A program made the translations under genes and the position numbers. 34,531 nt of DNA from JAVKFF01 sp040226215 (lineage in GTDB: Bacteria; Pseudomonadota; Alphaproteobacteria; DSM-16000; Inquilinaceae): positions 1-34,531 of the forward strand of contig JAVKFF010000105.1 of the NCBI GenBank assembly GCA_040226215.1, written 5' to 3'. Positions 31,228 through 34,531 of this stretch are shown piece after piece. The notes under the pieces are model-generated. The model was not told the origin of the DNA. It saw nothing but the letters and a program-made list of their open reading frames with translations, and did not search any database. Numbering within the stretch: the first letter of the stretch is position 1; each line of letters starts with the position of its first letter.

Positions 31228-32234
31228 GCAGGATTGGCTGGGGGCTGGTCGGGGCCAGCACGATCGCCCGGGAGCACATGATCGACGCCATCCGGCAGCA
31301 GCCGGACGGGGAGGTCGTCGCGGTGATGAGTTCGAGCGCCGAGCGCGCGGAACGTTATGCGTCGGAGAATGGCATTCCCGCCGGTTACGACGACCTCGAC
31401 GCGCTGCTCGCCGATCCGGCGGTCAATGCCGTCTACATCTCGACGACCAACGAGCTGCATCGCGCGCAGGCCGAGGCGGCGGCCAGGGCCGGCAAGCACG
31501 TGCTGTCGGAGAAGCCGCTGGCGCTGACACTGGACGATGCGCTGGCCATGGTTGGTGCGTGCCGGGACGCCGGCGTGGTGATGGGCACCAACCACCATCT
31601 GCGCCATGCCGGCACCCACCGCGCCATGCGGCAGGCGATCCGGGACGGCCTGATCGGCCGGCCGCTCGCCGCCTGGGTATTCCACGCGGTATATCTGCCC
31701 GAGCACCTGCAAGGCTGGCGGCTCAGCAAACCGGCGGCCGGCGGCGGCGTGGTGCTCGACATCACCGTCCACGATGCCGACACGCTGCGCTTCGTGCTCG
31801 ATGCCGAGCCCGTCGAGGTGACCGGCCTCACCCAGCATGTCGGCATGGCGGCCGAGGGGCTCGAAGACGGTGCCATGGCCGTCGGGCGTTTCTCCAACGG
31901 CGTCATCGTGCAGACCCATGACGCCTTCACCGTGCGGCATGCCGGCACCGGTTTCGAGGTGCATGGCAGCGAGGGCTCTCTGATCGCCCGCGACTGCATG
32001 AGCCAGCAGCCGCGCGGCACGGTCATCCTGCGCACGGCCGCTGGCGAGCGGGAACTGGAGGTGGAGCGCAACGGCCTCTACGTCCGTGCCCTTGCCGGCT
32101 TCCACGCGGCGATCCGCGGCGAGACGGCGGAATACGCCACGGGCGAGGATGGCGTGCGTTCGCTGGCCTACGCGCTGGCGGTGCTGCAGTCGGCCAGGAC
32201 CGGCCGCACCGTCGCCGTCGATCCGAAGCTGTAG
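31224..32234 (+). CDS. Gfo/Idh/MocA-family oxidoreductase
   Basis: A 336-residue NAD(P)-dependent dehydrogenase. N-terminal Rossmann segment IGWGLVGASTIAREHMIDAI, STTNELHRAQAEAAARAGKH, and the catalytic-lysine motif SEKPLAL (about 92-98). The C-terminal domain has GGGVVLDITVHDADTLRF, with the conserved Asp and His. Members act on sugars, inositols or related polyols. The GTG start has GGAGG about 6 nt upstream and overlaps the LacI-type gene. A LacI regulator and a sugar-type dehydrogenase are a natural pair; the CoA enzymes downstream are less so. Confidence 0.92.
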   Translation: MSRIGWGLVGASTIAREHMIDAIRQQPDGEVVAVMSSSAERAERYASENGIPAGYDDLDALLADPAVNAVYISTTNELHRAQAEAAARAGKHVLSEKPLALTLDDALAMVGACRDAGVVMGTNHHLRHAGTHRAMRQAIRDGLIGRPLAAWVFHAVYLPEHLQGWRLSKPAAGGGVVLDITVHDADTLRFVLDAEPVEVTGLTQHVGMAAEGLEDGAMAVGRFSNGVIVQTHDAFTVRHAGTGFEVHGSEGSLIARDCMSQQPRGTVILRTAAGERELEVERNGLYVRALAGFHAAIRGETAEYATGEDGVRSLAYALAVLQSARTGRTVAVDPKL

Positions 32235-32254
32235 GCGGGGCGGAGGCGACGGAC

Positions 32255-33841
32255 ATGTCCAAGGTCATCAGCGCGGAGCAGGCGGCCGCCCTCATCCCCG
32301 ACGGCGCCACGGTGACGGTGAGTTCGTCGAGCGGGCTCGGCTGCCCCGATGCCGTGCTGGCCGCCATCGGCCAGCGCTTCGCGGAGACGGGTGCGCCGAC
32401 GGGCCTGACCACGCTGCACCCTATCGCCGCCGGCGACATGTACGGCATCAAGGGCATCGACCATATCGCCCGGCCCGGCCTGCTGCGCCGCGTGATCGCC
32501 GGCTCCTATCCCTCCGGCCCCTCGTCGGCCGAGCCGCCGGCGATCTGGCGGATGATCGGCGAGGACGCGGTGGCCGCCTTTAACGTGCCGAGCGGCATCC
32601 TCTTCGACATGCACCGGGAGGCGGCGGCGAAGCGGCCGGGCGTGCTGACCAAGGTCGGCCTCGACACCTTCGTCGATCCCGAGCGCCAGGGCTGCGCCAT
32701 GACGCCGTCGGCGGCGGCGGCGCCCATCGTCGCCCGCACCGAGTTCGACGGCGAGACCTGGCTCTTTTTCCGCGCCATCGTCCCGCAGGTGGCGATCATC
32801 CGCGCGACCACGGCGGACGAGCGCGGCAACCTCTCCTTCGAGCACGAGGGCGCCTATCTCGGTCCGCTCGACCAGGCGCTGGCCGTCCGCAACAATGGCG
32901 GCGTCGTCATCGCCCAGGTGAAACGCGTGGCCAAGAGCGGCACGATCCGGCCGCAGGCGGTGCACGTGCCGGGCGTGCTGGTGGATCACGTCGTCGTCGC
33001 GCCCGAGCAGATGCAGACCACCGGTACGGCCTATGACCCGGCGATCAGCGGCGAGGTGTTCCGGCCGATGGACAGCTTCAGCCTGCCGGAATGGAATGTC
33101 GGCAAGGTGATCGCACGGCGCGTGGCCATGGAGCTGGCGGGCGGAACGGCGGTCAATATCGGCTTCGGCATCTCCGCCAACGTGCCGCGGATCCTGATGG
33201 AGGAGGGGCTGCACGGGGCGGTCACCTGGGTGATCGAGCAGGGCGCGGTCGGCGGCGTACCGCTGCTCGACTTCAAGTTCGGCTGCGCGGCCAATGCCGA
33301 GGCGATCGTGCCCTCGCCCTACCAGTTCACCTATTTCCAGGGTGGCGGTTTCGACGCCTCGCTGCTGTCCTTCCTGCAGATCGGGCGTGACGGCTCGGTC
33401 AACGTCTCGCAGCTCTCCGCCCGGCCACATGTCACGGCCGGCGCCGGCGGCTTCGTCGACATCACCGCGCGGGCACGCAAGATCGTCTTTTCGGGCTTCT
33501 TCAACGCCGGCGCCAGGCTGGACATCGTCGACGGGAAACTGGCCATCGAGCGTGAAGGTAAAGTGAAAAAAATTGTGGAATCCGTTGAACATGTTTCGTT
33601 TTCCGGCCGACGGGCCATCGCGCAGGGCCAGGACATCACTTACGTCACCGAGCGCTGCGTGATGAAGCTGACGCCGGACGGGGTGGTGGTCACCGAACTG
33701 GCGCCCGGTGTCGATTTCGCACGCGACGTCCAGGCCCAGGCCGAGTTTCCGCTCGTGCTCGCCGACGATGCCGCGACCATGGCGCAGGCCCTGTTCGATC
33801 CGGCGCCGTTCGGGCTCGCCCTGAAGGACCGTGCGGTATGA
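32255..33841 (+). CDS. Family I CoA-transferase (acyl-CoA:acetate/3-ketoacid type)
   Basis: A 528-residue protein with alpha and beta CoA-transferase halves fused, as in YdiF-type enzymes: N-terminal half with ISAEQAAALIPDGATVTVSS and MTPSAAAAPIV, C-terminal half with NIGFGISANVPRIL and catalytic Glu328 in VIEQGAVGG. The mechanism moves CoA between acids through a glutamyl-CoA thioester. Length agrees with the fused form. GGAGG lies about 9 nt before the ATG; the gap to the oxidoreductase is 20 nt. The stop overlaps the hydratase start (ATGA). Together with the hydratase it would activate a carboxylic acid and start its beta-oxidation-like breakdown. Confidence 0.93.
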   Translation: MSKVISAEQAAALIPDGATVTVSSSSGLGCPDAVLAAIGQRFAETGAPTGLTTLHPIAAGDMYGIKGIDHIARPGLLRRVIAGSYPSGPSSAEPPAIWRMIGEDAVAAFNVPSGILFDMHREAAAKRPGVLTKVGLDTFVDPERQGCAMTPSAAAAPIVARTEFDGETWLFFRAIVPQVAIIRATTADERGNLSFEHEGAYLGPLDQALAVRNNGGVVIAQVKRVAKSGTIRPQAVHVPGVLVDHVVVAPEQMQTTGTAYDPAISGEVFRPMDSFSLPEWNVGKVIARRVAMELAGGTAVNIGFGISANVPRILMEEGLHGAVTWVIEQGAVGGVPLLDFKFGCAANAEAIVPSPYQFTYFQGGGFDASLLSFLQIGRDGSVNVSQLSARPHVTAGAGGFVDITARARKIVFSGFFNAGARLDIVDGKLAIEREGKVKKIVESVEHVSFSGRRAIAQGQDITYVTERCVMKLTPDGVVVTELAPGVDFARDVQAQAEFPLVLADDAATMAQALFDPAPFGLALKDRAV

Positions 33842-34531
33842 CCGGCGACCTCGTCCGCGTGGCCTTCGAGGGGCCGGTGGCGCTGGTGACGCTGAACCGG
33901 CCGGAGAAGATGAACGCGCTCGACCAGGCGATGGTGGCCGGTCTCGAGGAAGCCGCCGCGCGGATCGAGGCATCCGCCGAAACCCGCATCGCCATCCTGA
34001 CGGGCGCGGGTGAGAAGGCCTTCTCGACCGGCGGCGACATCAACGCCTGGGCCGCGCTCGATCCGATCGCCTTCGCGCGGACCTGGATCCGCGAGGGGCA
34101 CCGCGTCTTCGACCGTCTCGCCCGGCTGCGCCAACCCCTGATCGTCTGCCTGAACGGCCATGCCTTCGGCGGCGGTCTGGAACTCGCCGCCACCGGCGAC
34201 CTGATCGTCGCGGAGGAGCAGGTACGCCTGGGCATGCCAGAGACTGGGCTGGGCATGACGCCGGGCTGGTCCGGCACCCAGCGCCTGGTGCGCCGCTTCG
34301 GCAGCCGCGCGGTCAGGCGCATGGCACTGGCGGGCGAGATGCTGACGGCCGAGGCGGCGCTGGCGGCGGGTATCGTCGACCGCGTGGCACCGCGCGGTGC
34401 CGGGCTCGCCATGGCCCGCGAGATGGCGACAGCGATGGCCGCGCGCGGCCCCGTGGCGATGCAGGTCACAAAGCAGCTGATCAACGCCGCGGAGGGCGAG
34501 GAGGTGGCCACCGCTCTGGAGAGCCTGGCCG
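33838..34531 (+). CDS. Enoyl-CoA hydratase/isomerase, truncated by the window end
   Basis: The first 231 residues of a crotonase-fold enzyme; the frame is open to the last base, so the C-terminal part is outside. Evidence: VALVTLNRPEKMNALDQAM, oxyanion-hole segments FSTGGDI and NGHAFGGGLELA, and MPETGLGMTPGWSGTQRLV. Both glutamates of true hydratases are present (in GGLELA and MPET), which favours hydratase over isomerase-only activity. The start overlaps the CoA-transferase stop (ATGA), so the pair is coupled. Confidence 0.92.
   Translation, partial: MTGDLVRVAFEGPVALVTLNRPEKMNALDQAMVAGLEEAAARIEASAETRIAILTGAGEKAFSTGGDINAWAALDPIAFARTWIREGHRVFDRLARLRQPLIVCLNGHAFGGGLELAATGDLIVAEEQVRLGMPETGLGMTPGWSGTQRLVRRFGSRAVRRMALAGEMLTAEAALAAGIVDRVAPRGAGLAMAREMATAMAARGPVAMQVTKQLINAAEGEEVATALESLA

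Noticed and set aside
1..34531. CRISPR array, insertion sequence, integrase or toxin-antitoxin pair
   Set aside because: I saw no regularly spaced repeats, transposase or integrase motifs, nor a toxin-antitoxin pair.

Overview
The window is GC-rich with strong third-position GC bias. Gene content suggests an alphaproteobacterium, perhaps of the Rhodospirillales type: DUF1127 protein, TRAP transporter, a met pair of metY plus metA, soluble PAS hybrid kinases and a periplasmic-glucan protein. Family calls are by recognition of motifs; no database search was possible.

Layout. (1) 32-1530: a metallo-beta-lactamase-fold protein divergent from a TetR regulator. (2) 1531-2228: a scar-like stretch with two coding-like fragments, one apparently frameshifted, and a sequence resembling the 3' end of a tRNA. 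(3) 2229-6581: a minus-strand ABC export operon (ATPase, FtsX-type permease, HlyD/MacA-type adaptor). (4) 6720-8961: a phosphoribosyltransferase convergent with a Tat-exported OpgD/OpgG glucan protein. (5) 9229-15982: two related soluble PAS hybrid histidine kinases separated by a DUF1127 protein, followed by an OmpR-type response regulator. (6) 16103-19318: an alpha/beta-hydrolase-fold protein lacking its catalytic residues, then metY and metA. MetA carries the Glu associated with acetyl-CoA use, so the pair would make O-acetylhomoserine and sulfhydrylate it. (7) 19389-29743: a GntR/HutC regulator with a catabolic set: SDR, aldehyde dehydrogenase, DctPQM TRAP transporter, an unrecognised exported protein, and on the minus strand an Asp/Glu-racemase-family protein, an FAD monooxygenase and cytochrome b561. 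(8) 30169-34531: a LacI-type regulator translationally coupled to a Gfo/Idh/MocA oxidoreductase, followed by a CoA-transferase and an enoyl-CoA hydratase cut by the window end.

The main discoveries are regulatory. Five 18-bp dyads of the form TGTMTYA-N4-TAAKACA (with variations) lie before gntR, the SDR, the TRAP genes (two, centres 40 bp apart) and the FAD monooxygenase. They define a probable GntR regulon joining genes on both strands into one uptake and oxidation pathway of unknown substrate. The SDR promoter places its start at the ATG, predicting a leaderless mRNA. Pairs of GAAAC boxes exactly 33 bp apart occur at three places around the kinase/DUF1127/response-regulator cluster, two of them inside a 49-nt repeat. 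Two CG-centred operators 199 bp apart flank the lacI promoter.
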